Source of the DNA: Chersky-265 sp035275285
Lineage (GTDB): Bacteria; Fibrobacterota; Fibrobacteria; UBA11236
Direction of reading: 5' to 3'
Assembly (NCBI GenBank): GCA_035275285.1
Contig: DATENA010000271.1
Coordinates: forward strand, 1-64,000
DNA length: 64,000 bases
This document shows, in pieces, positions 8,359-16,549 of the stretch (its first letter is position 1; each line of letters opens with the position of its first letter). The notes under the pieces are model-generated. The model saw nothing but the letters and a program-made list of their open reading frames with translations. It searched no databases and was not told the DNA's origin. The position numbers and the translations under genes are program-made.

Positions 8359-9219
8359 TCATTTCCAGGACAGGATCTGCACCTTCACCGCGGTATCGAT
8401 GACTACCGTGGTATCGTAGGTCGTCTTGTCCACGATGGTGAGGGTGGTGTCCGGCACCGAAACCATGGTGAACGTGTAGGTGAAGTGCGGCGTGTACAGA
8501 TCGCAAGTGCCGTCGGTGGTGACGTAGTCGCCGATATGGGTCTGGTGGCTGGGCTTGATGTTGGCTTTCAACACGTTCAGGACCACGCGGGTGGCCGGGT
8601 TTCCGCCCAGCATGTGGCATACGTCGCATTTGGTCGCGGGAGAGGCCATGCACGCGGCATAGGCGGGGGTGAGGTGCACGGCGGGAAGGGAAGCCGGGGT
8701 GGTGACGGTGAGCGTCGAGTCCGGCTTGGGGGCCATATGGCTGCCGAACGCCATGGTGGTCTCCGGGGTCACCGTCATGATGGGCGTCTTGGTGGTATCG
8801 ATGTATTTCTTCAGGCGCAAGCGGGCCTGGATGGTATGCGATCCTTTGTTGACCGATCCGGTGGAGGTGAGGTCGACGGTATCCGCCGTCGCGCCTATCC
8901 CCACGGTGGAAAGCCGGGAGGTATATTGGCCGCCCTCGAGCGTCTTATGGTCGTAAGTGGTGGAGTCGGTCAATCCCGCCCGCACCTTGGTCATGCGCTT
9001 GGCAAGATCGGCGATGTTCTCCTCCACGCCCGCCTCGGCCATCTGCATGGCCAGCACCTTGTTCTTCTCGGAGCCCAGGAACTTGGCGCCGGCCTTGGAG
9101 CGATAGTAAACGGTGCCCTGCACCAGCATCAGGAGCAGTCCCAGCACGGCGACCACCGTGAGCATGCCGCCGCCGGACTGGCTGCCGCCGAAATCATGTT
9201 TGACAGCTTGATGGTTCAT
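8359..9219 (-). CDS. PilX-like pilin-operon protein with a CxxCH haem-c motif
   Basis: A 286-aa protein. The start at 9219 overlaps the stop of the upstream prepilin gene (ATGA). The N-terminus has a glycine-rich lead and one hydrophobic helix (about 19-38), like PilX-type minor pilins, but it lacks a clear Glu5. The extracytoplasmic part is rich in Thr and Asp. At residues 198-202 it contains CDVCH, the covalent haem-c attachment motif, followed by M203 as a possible axial ligand. Another Cys lies at 190. It is the last gene of a pilin-like operon. Haem binding is unproved, as a single CxxCH can arise by chance or bind metal. Confidence 0.72.
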   Translation of the reverse strand: MNHQAVKHDFGGSQSGGGMLTVVAVLGLLLMLVQGTVYYRSKAGAKFLGSEKNKVLAMQMAEAGVEENIADLAKRMTKVRAGLTDSTTYDHKTLEGGQYTSRLSTVGIGATADTVDLTSTGSVNKGSHTIQARLRLKKYIDTTKTPIMTVTPETTMAFGSHMAPKPDSTLTVTTPASLPAVHLTPAYAACMASPATKCDVCHMLGGNPATRVVLNVLKANIKPSHQTHIGDYVTTDGTCDLYTPHFTYTFTMVSVPDTTLTIVDKTTYDTTVVIDTAVKVQILSWK

Positions 9220-9968
9220 AGGGTGTTCCTCGGAATCGCGGTGGAAGAGAAGATCATGCTGTTCAGCGCGCCTTCCTTGGCGGGGAAGATGCCGGTGAAG
9301 GAAAAGACCACGGTGCGGACCTCGGGAGTCGATTCCGTGGGCGCGCCGTGCTTGTCGCGGAAGGAGACCTGGAAATTCTTCACGTCCTTTGCCACGATGG
9401 TAGGCTCGCCTCCGTTCTCGCGCATCAACGTGTTGTTCACCTGATCCGTATAGTAACGCTCCCGGACGGCGGGGTAGGCATGGGAAGACGCGGTGTTGAA
9501 CGCGTGGGTGAAGGGGGATTCTATCTCCAGGGCCGAACCGGGCCGGCCGACGATGAGGCGGATCTCCCCGTTGGTATCGTTGCTGATGGCCACGTACCGC
9601 GCGCTCGCGAAAAGCGAGGGATCGGCCACCTGGATGATGGGGCTGCCGCCCGGGGTGACGTTCGACAGGAGCGCGCAGCTGTTCTCGCCGGGATTGGTGA
9701 AGATGGTCAGGGTGTCGCTGCCGACGGCGTCTTCCTTGGCCAGGTTCGCCGCGCCCCCCAATCCCAGACCGGCCAGGGTCACGGAGCGTTGGATGCGCTT
9801 GGAGGACAGGGTCATGACGTTGCGGAGCTCGATCTTCTTCTCCAGGCGGAACCCTTCCTGCTGGTGGGTGTTCCACAGCGAGAAGGCGCCCGCCAGGACG
9901 ATGGAGCTCACGAGCAGGCCTATCAGGAGCTCGATGAGGCTGAATCCGGACTGCCGGTCCCGGTTCAT
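9216..9968 (-). CDS. Prepilin-type protein, PilW-like
   Basis: A 250-aa protein with a type III signal: RDRQSGFSLIELLIGLLVSSIVLAGAF. Prepilin peptidase should cut after the Gly, leaving N-methylated Phe with Glu at position 5. The large C-terminal domain is unlike major pilins and fits the PilW group of minor pilins that prime assembly. Both ends overlap neighbouring genes by 4 bp (ATGA), indicating translational coupling. Confidence 0.82.
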   Translation of the reverse strand: MNRDRQSGFSLIELLIGLLVSSIVLAGAFSLWNTHQQEGFRLEKKIELRNVMTLSSKRIQRSVTLAGLGLGGAANLAKEDAVGSDTLTIFTNPGENSCALLSNVTPGGSPIIQVADPSLFASARYVAISNDTNGEIRLIVGRPGSALEIESPFTHAFNTASSHAYPAVRERYYTDQVNNTLMRENGGEPTIVAKDVKNFQVSFRDKHGAPTESTPEVRTVVFSFTGIFPAKEGALNSMIFSSTAIPRNTL

Positions 9969-10393
9969 GGCGTCCCCTCCCGGTAGCTGTCGTCGGCCTT
10001 GAGCGTGGCCAGGGTGACGGAATGATCCGCCGTGAGCGGCCAGATCACGTTCATGTCGATTTTCTTGCGGCCGTTGGGGACGCCCATGCCGTCGCGCATG
10101 ACCGTCACGTGCCAGGCGCGGATGTAGCGCTCCGAGACGGTGTCCGATCCGGAAACCAATTCGCCGTAGGTAGCGACCTTCAGAGAATCCATCTTCAGCT
10201 TGCCCAGGTTGATGCCCTTCATCAGGTCGTTGCCCGCCGTGCCCATTCCGTTCTGCGCGGACAGGAAGTAGAAGGCGGAAGTGGCCAGCACCGCCGTGAC
10301 CACGGCCGATACCAGGATCTCGATGAGGCTGAAGCCCCTTTGATCGGCGAGGCCCGCGTCCGCGGGTCCGCGCACGGTGGATTCCGTTCTCAT
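9965..10393 (-). CDS. Prepilin-type protein, PilV-like
   Basis: A 142-aa protein. The start at 10393 overlaps the upstream gene by ATGA. After about 19 residues comes the class III signal QRGFSLIEILVSAVVTAVLA, with Glu at the expected +5 position. The small C-terminal domain fits PilV/FimT-type minor pilins. A much longer open frame runs upstream, but only this start gives a prepilin leader. Confidence 0.82.
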   Translation of the reverse strand: MRTESTVRGPADAGLADQRGFSLIEILVSAVVTAVLATSAFYFLSAQNGMGTAGNDLMKGINLGKLKMDSLKVATYGELVSGSDTVSERYIRAWHVTVMRDGMGVPNGRKKIDMNVIWPLTADHSVTLATLKADDSYREGTP

Positions 10394-10896
10394 CTGGACC
10401 CCCCCGCCTGGGCGGCGTACCGATCGATGGTGAACCGGGTGCGCGCGTCCACCTTGGGAAGGAGCTCCCGCAGCATCTGCGCCGCCACGGCGGCGTTGAT
10501 GACCGTCTGCTTGGGCACGCCGTATCTGGTTTTGAGCATGTCGAAATCGTACAAGGCGTAGGTCCAATACAGCGCCTGATCGTTGACGCCCAAGGACGCG
10601 GAAGGATGAGGCAGCGTCGGGGCCCGCTTCTCGGGGGCCTTGGCGGCGATGGACGCGCCCGGGGAGAAATAGAGGATGTTGCCGAGCACCAGGACGGCGG
10701 CGGCGCCGATCCTCCACCCCCAGCCGAAGGCGGACTTGCGCACGGCCACGCGGCGGCGCTCGGTCGCCTGCACGTGCACCTCGGACAAGCCTGCGAGCTT
10801 GCCGCGCATCTTCAGAAGCATGGCTTCGCGATCATCGTTGACCTGGATGAGCGAGAGTCCCGTATTGGTACGGCGGGGATTCGGATTTTTCTTCAT
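10390..10896 (-). CDS. Bitopic membrane protein of the pilin operon (paralogue 1)
   Basis: About 168 aa from the ATG at 10896 (MKKNPNPRRTNTG). The Shine-Dalgarno is weak, and an upstream ATG at 11028 cannot be excluded. A basic N-terminal half of about 60 residues is followed by one hydrophobic segment (IGAAAVLVLGNILYF) and an extracytoplasmic domain with the motif DQALYWTYALYD. That motif and the helical stretch after it recur in the protein at 11167-11610. Its stop overlaps the PilV-like start. One helix next to minor pilins suggests an assembly role, but no family is recognised. Confidence 0.68.
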   Translation of the reverse strand: MKKNPNPRRTNTGLSLIQVNDDREAMLLKMRGKLAGLSEVHVQATERRRVAVRKSAFGWGWRIGAAAVLVLGNILYFSPGASIAAKAPEKRAPTLPHPSASLGVNDQALYWTYALYDFDMLKTRYGVPKQTVINAAVAAQMLRELLPKVDARTRFTIDRYAAQAGGSR

Positions 10897-11166
10897 TGTG
10901 CTGACCCAATCGCGCCCAGGGGGCCGGCGCTCAGCAAGATTATATCGGGACCGCGGGGCAACTACAATCACTTTACCCTTATTTAGCGAGGCAAGCGGTT
11001 GCGATTCTTGGATTGCTTGCTTGGGCAATTGGGGAAGGTTGGGACGGGCCGGCTCCGGGGAGGGATCCGGCCTACCGGTGCAAGTGTAACCAATGTAACG
11101 AGTGTATCTGAAATTCGCGCGCGTTCCCCGGGGGCCCGCCTCGGCCGCGGGGGAGGCGGTCCGGCG

Positions 11167-11610
11167 CTAGCGGCCGGGTTTGGAGATGGCGGCCGTATTC
11201 GCCGCGCGGAACGCCACGGCGCCGTAGCCCGAGATCTCGGCGAGGGTGGCGGGAGAGATTTCCGGGAGCAGGCTCTCGAGTTCGTGGCGCGCATGCCCGC
11301 GGCTCAGGGTATAGCCCGCCTCGACGTGGAAGCGCGCGCGGAATTTCGGGGAATCGTACAGCGCGTAGGTCCAATACAGGGCTTGATCATCGGCGCTCAG
11401 GGAGGCGCTGGGCATGGGCAGCGCGCGGACGCTCGCGAAACCGGTCTTGGAAAGGAGCTTGTCCTTGTTCCCTACGAGCAGGGCGTCCCCGGCGATGAGC
11501 AGCAGCGCGATGCCGGCCCGCAAGGGCCAGTTCGGCTTGTTCCGGGCCGATGCGCGCCGGAGATTCGGCTGCAGCAGGGAAACGCTCATGTCCTTGGAAC
11601 CATCCGCCAT
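11167..11610 (-). CDS. Bitopic membrane protein of the pilin operon (paralogue 2)
   Basis: About 147 aa from the ATG at 11610, chosen because GGAGGG lies 9 bp upstream. One membrane segment (PLRAGIALLLIAGDALLV) is followed by PSASLSADDQALYWTYALYD, which aligns with PSASLGVNDQALYWTYALYD of the next gene, then a similar helical tail. The two are tandem paralogues, separated by 270 bp without a clear terminator. Probably the first gene of the pilin operon. Function unknown. Confidence 0.66.
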   Translation of the reverse strand: MADGSKDMSVSLLQPNLRRASARNKPNWPLRAGIALLLIAGDALLVGNKDKLLSKTGFASVRALPMPSASLSADDQALYWTYALYDSPKFRARFHVEAGYTLSRGHARHELESLLPEISPATLAEISGYGAVAFRAANTAAISKPGR

Positions 11611-11789
11611 GTGTCCATTCCCTCCGGGCGAGCCGGCGCTCCCGCCGGATCGTTTCCGCGGTCGAAGCTTCTCCATTATAGGGGAGGGGCCGCCGCCGTT
11701 CCAGGCCAATCCGCCGGCGAAACTTGAGGCGTTTGGCTTGTTCCCGGGCCGCGTGATGGTTTTTACGGATTGTTTATCGCGGATGCTAT

Positions 11790-11807
11790 CGCTTACCGCG
11801 GTAAGCG
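11790..11807. promoter_or_regulatory. Perfect 18-bp palindrome, possible operator
   Basis: CGCTTACCGCGGTAAGCG reads the same on both strands. It lies about 180 bp upstream of the first pilin-operon gene (start 11610), in a stretch with no other supported gene. A dimeric regulator could bind it, but no regulator gene is adjacent. Confidence 0.45.
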
Positions 11808-11891
11808 GTCGATGGGTCGCGGGGAGAGAGGCGGCGGGCATTGAGACCGGCGCGCGCAGGCCGCGGCTCGCAGGACAGGATGCCCGGAGGC

Positions 11892-12188
11892 TCAGATGTA
11901 AGGGCGGCGGAGCAAAGGCACTTTCCTGGCGTTGCCATCGTACTGCCAGCAGATTTTCCGGCTGAGCCGCTGGGGCTCGTACTTGTCCTCGGCGGCCACG
12001 TCGCCCTTGCGCCGGTTCATCGCGGCATGGGTAACCTGAGTGTTACGGTACCTCAGACGGTCGCGCAGCGTCCGGAGGATGTCCTCGTCCCGGTCCTTGT
12101 CGGAACCTTGGGGGGCGCCTTCCAGCCTCTCCACGTCGCCGATCAGGGGGCGGGCGGCGGAAACGGGTCTTTCCAGGTCGTGTCTCAT
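11892..12188 (-). CDS. Small charged hypothetical protein
   Basis: A 98-aa product, strongly basic in its second half (MNRRKGDVAAEDKYEPQRL, then SRKICWQYDG). It has no signal peptide or membrane segment. The ATG has only a weak purine-rich stretch (ATAGGT) ahead of it. Composition looks coding rather than random, but no family is recognised. The DNA-binding possibility rests only on its charge. Confidence 0.45.
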   Translation of the reverse strand: MRHDLERPVSAARPLIGDVERLEGAPQGSDKDRDEDILRTLRDRLRYRNTQVTHAAMNRRKGDVAAEDKYEPQRLSRKICWQYDGNARKVPLLRRPYI

Positions 12189-12280
12189 ACCTATAATCTA
12201 GGTATCGCCGGGCGCGGCCGTACGGGGATTTTACCCTTCGCAGCCCGGCGTTTGCGGCTGTTTGGGGGATGCGGGAAGTT

Positions 12281-12751
12281 TCAGGCCTTCGCCAGTTTCA
12301 ACACTATCGCAAATTCCTCAGGCGTGACCGGCTGGACCGAGAGGCGCATGCCCCGTTTGGTGACGAGCATGTTCTCCAGTCCCGGGGCGGATTTCATCTC
12401 GTCCAGGGTGACCACGCGGGGGAACTCCGAAACGAATTTCACGTCCACCATCACCCAGGGATTCTTCTCCGCGGTCGCCTTGGGATCATGGTACTTGGAC
12501 TTCGGATCGAGAGCGGAGGGATCCGGGTAGGCGGCCTTGGCGATGGAGGCCACTCCGGCGACGCCGATCACGTCCGCGCTCGAGTGGTAGAAAAGCACTT
12601 CATCGCCCACGGACATGCCGTCCCGCATGTGGTTGCGCGCTTGGTAATTCCGCACGCCGTCCCAATGCTCCCTCTTGCCGGGCCTTTTCTTCAGATCACG
12701 GATGCCGAACACGTCCGGCTCCGTTTTCATCAGCCAATATTTCTTCGCCAT
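12281..12751 (-). CDS. EVE domain-containing protein
   Basis: A 156-aa protein. The start at 12751 has GGAGGT about 5 bp upstream. The N-terminus KKYWLMKTEPDVF, then HWDGVRNYQARNHMRDGM and GDEVLFYHSS, are classic EVE/thymocyte nuclear protein 1 motifs. The fold is related to PUA and YTH and is thought to recognise modified nucleobases in DNA or RNA. The protein is a single free-standing domain of usual length. It diverges from the methylcitrate operon, sharing about 114 bp of intergenic DNA; no functional link is evident. Confidence 0.9.
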   Translation of the reverse strand: MAKKYWLMKTEPDVFGIRDLKKRPGKREHWDGVRNYQARNHMRDGMSVGDEVLFYHSSADVIGVAGVASIAKAAYPDPSALDPKSKYHDPKATAEKNPWVMVDVKFVSEFPRVVTLDEMKSAPGLENMLVTKRGMRLSVQPVTPEEFAIVLKLAKA

Positions 12752-12865
12752 CCAGGACCTCCGCCGCGTACGGCAAATTAGCAAAAAACCCCTCCGCGTT
12801 ACCGCGAAATGGGGCGATGTCTTACAATGGAGGCGGCTTTTTCCTATTTTCCCATGGGGAAACAC

Positions 12866-13888
12866 ATGGCGGAAATCCGAATCGAAACCGTGCCGGCGTC
12901 GCCGGGAGCGCTCCTGCGCCAGGCCCTCAGGGCCGAGAAACCCTTGCAACTCGTCGGGACCGTCAATGCCTACGTGGCCATGCTGGCCGAACGCGCCGGC
13001 TTCCGCGCCGTCTACCTGAGCGGCGCGGGGGTGGCCAACTCCTCCTATGGCCTCCCGGACCTGGGCATGACCACCCTGGACAACGTCCTGGAGGACGTCC
13101 GGCGCATCGCCGGCGCCACCTCCCTGCCGTTGCTGGCCGATGCGGATACCGGTTTCGGCACGGCTTTCATGATCGCCCGTTCCGTGCGGGAGTTCATCAA
13201 GGCGGGCGCGGCGGGGATCCACATCGAGGACCAGGTCGCCGCCAAGCGCTGCGGCCATAGGCCGGGGAAAGCCATCGTCACCCGGGCGGAAATGGTGGAT
13301 CGGATCAAGGCGGCCGTGGACGCCAAGACCGATCCGGAATTCGTCATCATGGCGCGCACGGACGCCCTGGCCGTGGAAGGATTGGACGCGGCGGTGGAAC
13401 GCGCGGAGGCCTACCGGGACGCGGGCGCGGACATGCTCTTTCCGGAAGCCCTCACGGATCTGGATCAGTACCGCGCCTTCCGCCGCGCCGTGGACGTTCC
13501 CATCCTGGCCAACATGACCGAGTTCGGCAAAACCCCTCTGTTCGATCTGGCGGAACTGGCCAAGGCGGGCGTGGACATCGTGCTGTACCCGCTGACCCTG
13601 AACCGGATCATGAACCAGGCCGCGGTCAACGCCTTGGTGGCGTTGCGCGAGGACGGGCATCAGATGGGCCTGGTGGGCAAGATGCAGACCCGGGAGGAGT
13701 TGTACCGCGTGCTCGGGTACCATGCCTATGAGGAGAAGCTGGACGCCCTGTTCGGCGCGGCCGGGAACGAGGATGAGCCCGGGACCGATGCGGCCCTGCC
13801 GAAGGGCAGGAGACTTCCGGCCGGCATCGGGGCGAAAAAAAAGGCGCCCAAGCCGGCGCCCAGGCAAAAACCCCGGAAGGGAGGTTGA
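12866..13888 (+). CDS. prpB: 2-Methylisocitrate lyase
   Basis: About 340 aa from the ATG at 12866 (an earlier in-frame ATG at 12854 is possible). It belongs to the isocitrate lyase/PEP mutase superfamily: the active-site loop is AKRCGH with C129 as catalytic cysteine, and DADTGFG binds metal. It splits 2-methylisocitrate into pyruvate and succinate. About 40 residues after the core form a Lys/Pro-rich tail (KKKAPKPAPRQKPRKGG) absent from typical PrpB. It opens a prpB-prpC-prpD run with gaps of 3 and 14 bp. Confidence 0.9.
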   Translation: MAEIRIETVPASPGALLRQALRAEKPLQLVGTVNAYVAMLAERAGFRAVYLSGAGVANSSYGLPDLGMTTLDNVLEDVRRIAGATSLPLLADADTGFGTAFMIARSVREFIKAGAAGIHIEDQVAAKRCGHRPGKAIVTRAEMVDRIKAAVDAKTDPEFVIMARTDALAVEGLDAAVERAEAYRDAGADMLFPEALTDLDQYRAFRRAVDVPILANMTEFGKTPLFDLAELAKAGVDIVLYPLTLNRIMNQAAVNALVALREDGHQMGLVGKMQTREELYRVLGYHAYEEKLDALFGAAGNEDEPGTDAALPKGRRLPAGIGAKKKAPKPAPRQKPRKGG

Positions 13889-13891
13889 TCC

Positions 13892-15022
13892 ATGGCTGAA
13901 GGCGCGAAAGGCAAAACGGGAGGATTGGCGGGGATCGTCGCCGGAGATTCCGCCATCTGCACCTGCGGCCTGGAAGGCAAGGGCCTGAACTATCGCGGGT
14001 ATTCCATCGAAGACCTGGCGGCCAACGGCACCTTCGAGGAGGTGGCCTGGTTGCTGACCCGGGGCGAACTGCCCAAGGCGGCCGAGCTGGAGGCCTACCG
14101 CGCCTCCCTGGCGTCGCAGCGGGAGCTTCCCGCCGCCCTCAAGGAAACCCTCGAGCGCGTGCCCGGGGATTCACATCCCATGGACCTGCTGCGCACGGCC
14201 GTTTCCATGCTCGGCAACCTGGAGCCGGAAAACGCCGCGCGCGGACCCCTGGCGGCGGCCGACCGGCTGCTGTCCTGCCTGGGGTCCGTGCTCGCCTATT
14301 GGTGGGTGTTCCACCGGGACGGCGCGCGCTTGGATCTGCGCACCGGGGAAGCCACCGTGGCCGGGCATTTCCTGCGCCTGCTGAACGGCAAGACCCCGGA
14401 CGAGACCGAACGGCGCTGCCTGGACGTTTCCCTGATCCTGTACGCGGAACATGAATTCAACGCTTCCACCTTCACCGCCCGCATCATCGCCAGCACCCTT
14501 TCGGATTACCATTCCGCCGTGACCGGCGCCATCGGCGCCCTGCGCGGCCCGTTGCACGGCGGGGCCAACGAGGCGGCCATGGAGTTGATCGGGACCTTCG
14601 CCGATCCGGAAGCGGCCGGGACCGGCGTCAAGGGGATGCTGGCGGCCAAGAAGCTCATCATGGGATTCGGGCACCGGGTGTATTCGATTTCCGATCCGCG
14701 TTCGGACATCATCAAGCCCTGGGCCCGCCGGCTTTCGCAACGCCCCGGGGCCGAAGCCATGCTCTACCCCGTGGCCGAAAAAGTGGAACAGGTGATGTGG
14801 GACGAGCGCAAGCTGTTCCCCAACCTGGATTTCTACAGCGCGCTGGCCTACCATTATTGCGGCATCCCCACGCCCTTGTTCACCCCCCTGTTCGTGCTGT
14901 CCCGCACGTCCGGCTGGTCCGCCCACGTCATGGAGCAGCGCGCGAACAACAAACTGATCCGCCCTTCCAGCCGATACATCGGGCCGGACGCGCGCCCTTA
15001 CGTGGCGTTGGCGGACCGCTAG
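13892..15022 (+). CDS. prpC: 2-Methylcitrate synthase
   Basis: A 376-aa citrate synthase-family protein. GLNYRGYSIEDLA near the N-terminus, AEHEFNAS (H187) and GFGHRVY (H261) are the active-site regions, and SHPMDLLRTAVSMLG matches PrpC more than GltA. It condenses propionyl-CoA with oxaloacetate. Its place between prpB and prpD supports the methylcitrate role. The start lies 3 bp after prpB. Confidence 0.92.
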   Translation: MAEGAKGKTGGLAGIVAGDSAICTCGLEGKGLNYRGYSIEDLAANGTFEEVAWLLTRGELPKAAELEAYRASLASQRELPAALKETLERVPGDSHPMDLLRTAVSMLGNLEPENAARGPLAAADRLLSCLGSVLAYWWVFHRDGARLDLRTGEATVAGHFLRLLNGKTPDETERRCLDVSLILYAEHEFNASTFTARIIASTLSDYHSAVTGAIGALRGPLHGGANEAAMELIGTFADPEAAGTGVKGMLAAKKLIMGFGHRVYSISDPRSDIIKPWARRLSQRPGAEAMLYPVAEKVEQVMWDERKLFPNLDFYSALAYHYCGIPTPLFTPLFVLSRTSGWSAHVMEQRANNKLIRPSSRYIGPDARPYVALADR

Positions 15023-15036
15023 CCTTCCGGAGGAAC

Positions 15037-16479
15037 ATGTCCGCCCCCATCAGCAACGAAAAACGCCCGCCCGATCCGGCCCTGGAGGCCATCGCCGACT
15101 ACGTGAGCGGTTACCGCATCGCCCCGGGAGAGGCCGAGGATACGGCGGCCCTGTGCCTGGCGGACAGCCTGGGCTGCGCCATGCTGGCCCTCAACTTCCC
15201 GGAATGCGCGCGGATGCTGGGCCCGGTGGTGCCGGGCATACGCGTGGACCACGGTGCGCGCGTGCCGGGCACGGACTTCGAGCTGGATCCCGTGGCGGCG
15301 GCCTTCAACCTCGGCACCTTGATCCGCTGGCTGGATTTCAACGATACCTGGCTGGCCCGGGAATGGGGGCACCCTTCCGACAATCTGGGGGGCATCCTGG
15401 CGGTGGCCGATTGGCGGAGCCGCAGCCGCGTGGCGGCGGGAAAGGCCCCGCATACCGTGGGCGAAGTGCTCCATGCCATGATCAAAGCCCATGAGATCCA
15501 GGGCGTGATCGCGCTGGAAAACAGCTTCAACCGGGTGGGATTGGACCATGTCCTCTCGGTGCGGGTCGCGTCCGCGGCGGTCCTGGCCGGGCTGCTGGGC
15601 GGTTCCCGGGACCGGATCCTGGACACGGTTTCGCATGCCTTCGTGGACGGAGGCGCGTTGCGGACCTACCGCCATGCGCCCAACACGGGCTCCCGGAAAT
15701 CCTGGGCCGCGGGCGACGCCACCAGCCGGGCCGCCTGGCTGGCGCTCATGGTGCAGCGCGGGGAGATGGGGTATCCCTCCGTCCTGGCCGCTCCCCAATG
15801 GGGCTTCCAGGACGTGATCCTCAAGGGCAAGCCGCTGGTCCTGGCGCGCCCCTTGGGCGCATACGTGATGGAAAACGTGCTTTTCAAGGTGTCCTTTCCG
15901 GCCGAGTTCCACGCCCAGACCGCGGTGGAAGCCGCCATCCTCCTGCATCCGCAGGTGGCGGGCCGCCTGGAGGACATCGAACGGGTGGAGATCACCACCC
16001 AGGAGCCGGCCCTGCGCATCATCGACAAGACCGGTCCCCTGCACAATCCCGCCGATCGCGACCATTGCATCCAGTACATGGCGGCCATCGGCCTCATCCA
16101 TGGGCGGCTCACCGCCGATCATTACTCGGACGCGGCGGCGCGGGATCCGCGCATCGATTCCCTGCGTTCCAAAATGACGGCGCGGGAGGACAAGGCCTAC
16201 AGCCGCGATTACCTGGACCCGGACAAGCGTTCCATCGCCAATGCCTTGCAGGTCTTCTTCCGGGACGGCACCCGCACGGACAAGGTGGCGGTGGAATACC
16301 CGCTGGGCCACAAGCGCCGCCGCAAGGAGTCCATTCCCCACCTGTTGGCGAAACTTGAGGCCAACCTCGCCACGCGCTTTCCGGCCGCGCGCGTGCAGGC
16401 CCTTTCCGCCCTCTTCCGGGACCGGGAGCGCCTCGCGGCCATGCCCGTGCCCGCCTTCATGGAACTCTTCCTGCCCTGA
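15037..16479 (+). CDS. prpD: 2-Methylcitrate dehydratase
   Basis: A 480-aa MmgE/PrpD-family protein. The start at 15037 has GGAGGAAC immediately upstream. LIRWLDFNDTWLAREWGHPSDN, SFNRVGLDHVL and AEFHAQTAVEAA are typical PrpD segments. It dehydrates 2-methylcitrate to 2-methylaconitate; an aconitase, not present here, would complete the cycle. Propionyl-CoA use or detoxification is the likely role of the operon. Confidence 0.93.
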   Translation: MSAPISNEKRPPDPALEAIADYVSGYRIAPGEAEDTAALCLADSLGCAMLALNFPECARMLGPVVPGIRVDHGARVPGTDFELDPVAAAFNLGTLIRWLDFNDTWLAREWGHPSDNLGGILAVADWRSRSRVAAGKAPHTVGEVLHAMIKAHEIQGVIALENSFNRVGLDHVLSVRVASAAVLAGLLGGSRDRILDTVSHAFVDGGALRTYRHAPNTGSRKSWAAGDATSRAAWLALMVQRGEMGYPSVLAAPQWGFQDVILKGKPLVLARPLGAYVMENVLFKVSFPAEFHAQTAVEAAILLHPQVAGRLEDIERVEITTQEPALRIIDKTGPLHNPADRDHCIQYMAAIGLIHGRLTADHYSDAAARDPRIDSLRSKMTAREDKAYSRDYLDPDKRSIANALQVFFRDGTRTDKVAVEYPLGHKRRRKESIPHLLAKLEANLATRFPAARVQALSALFRDRERLAAMPVPAFMELFLP

Positions 16480-16549
16480 CCCTTGCGAGCCGGTGGCCCC
16501 GGGCCCTCCGGGTTTGAGCCCGTCCGCGGGGAAGTGTACATTAAGGGGC

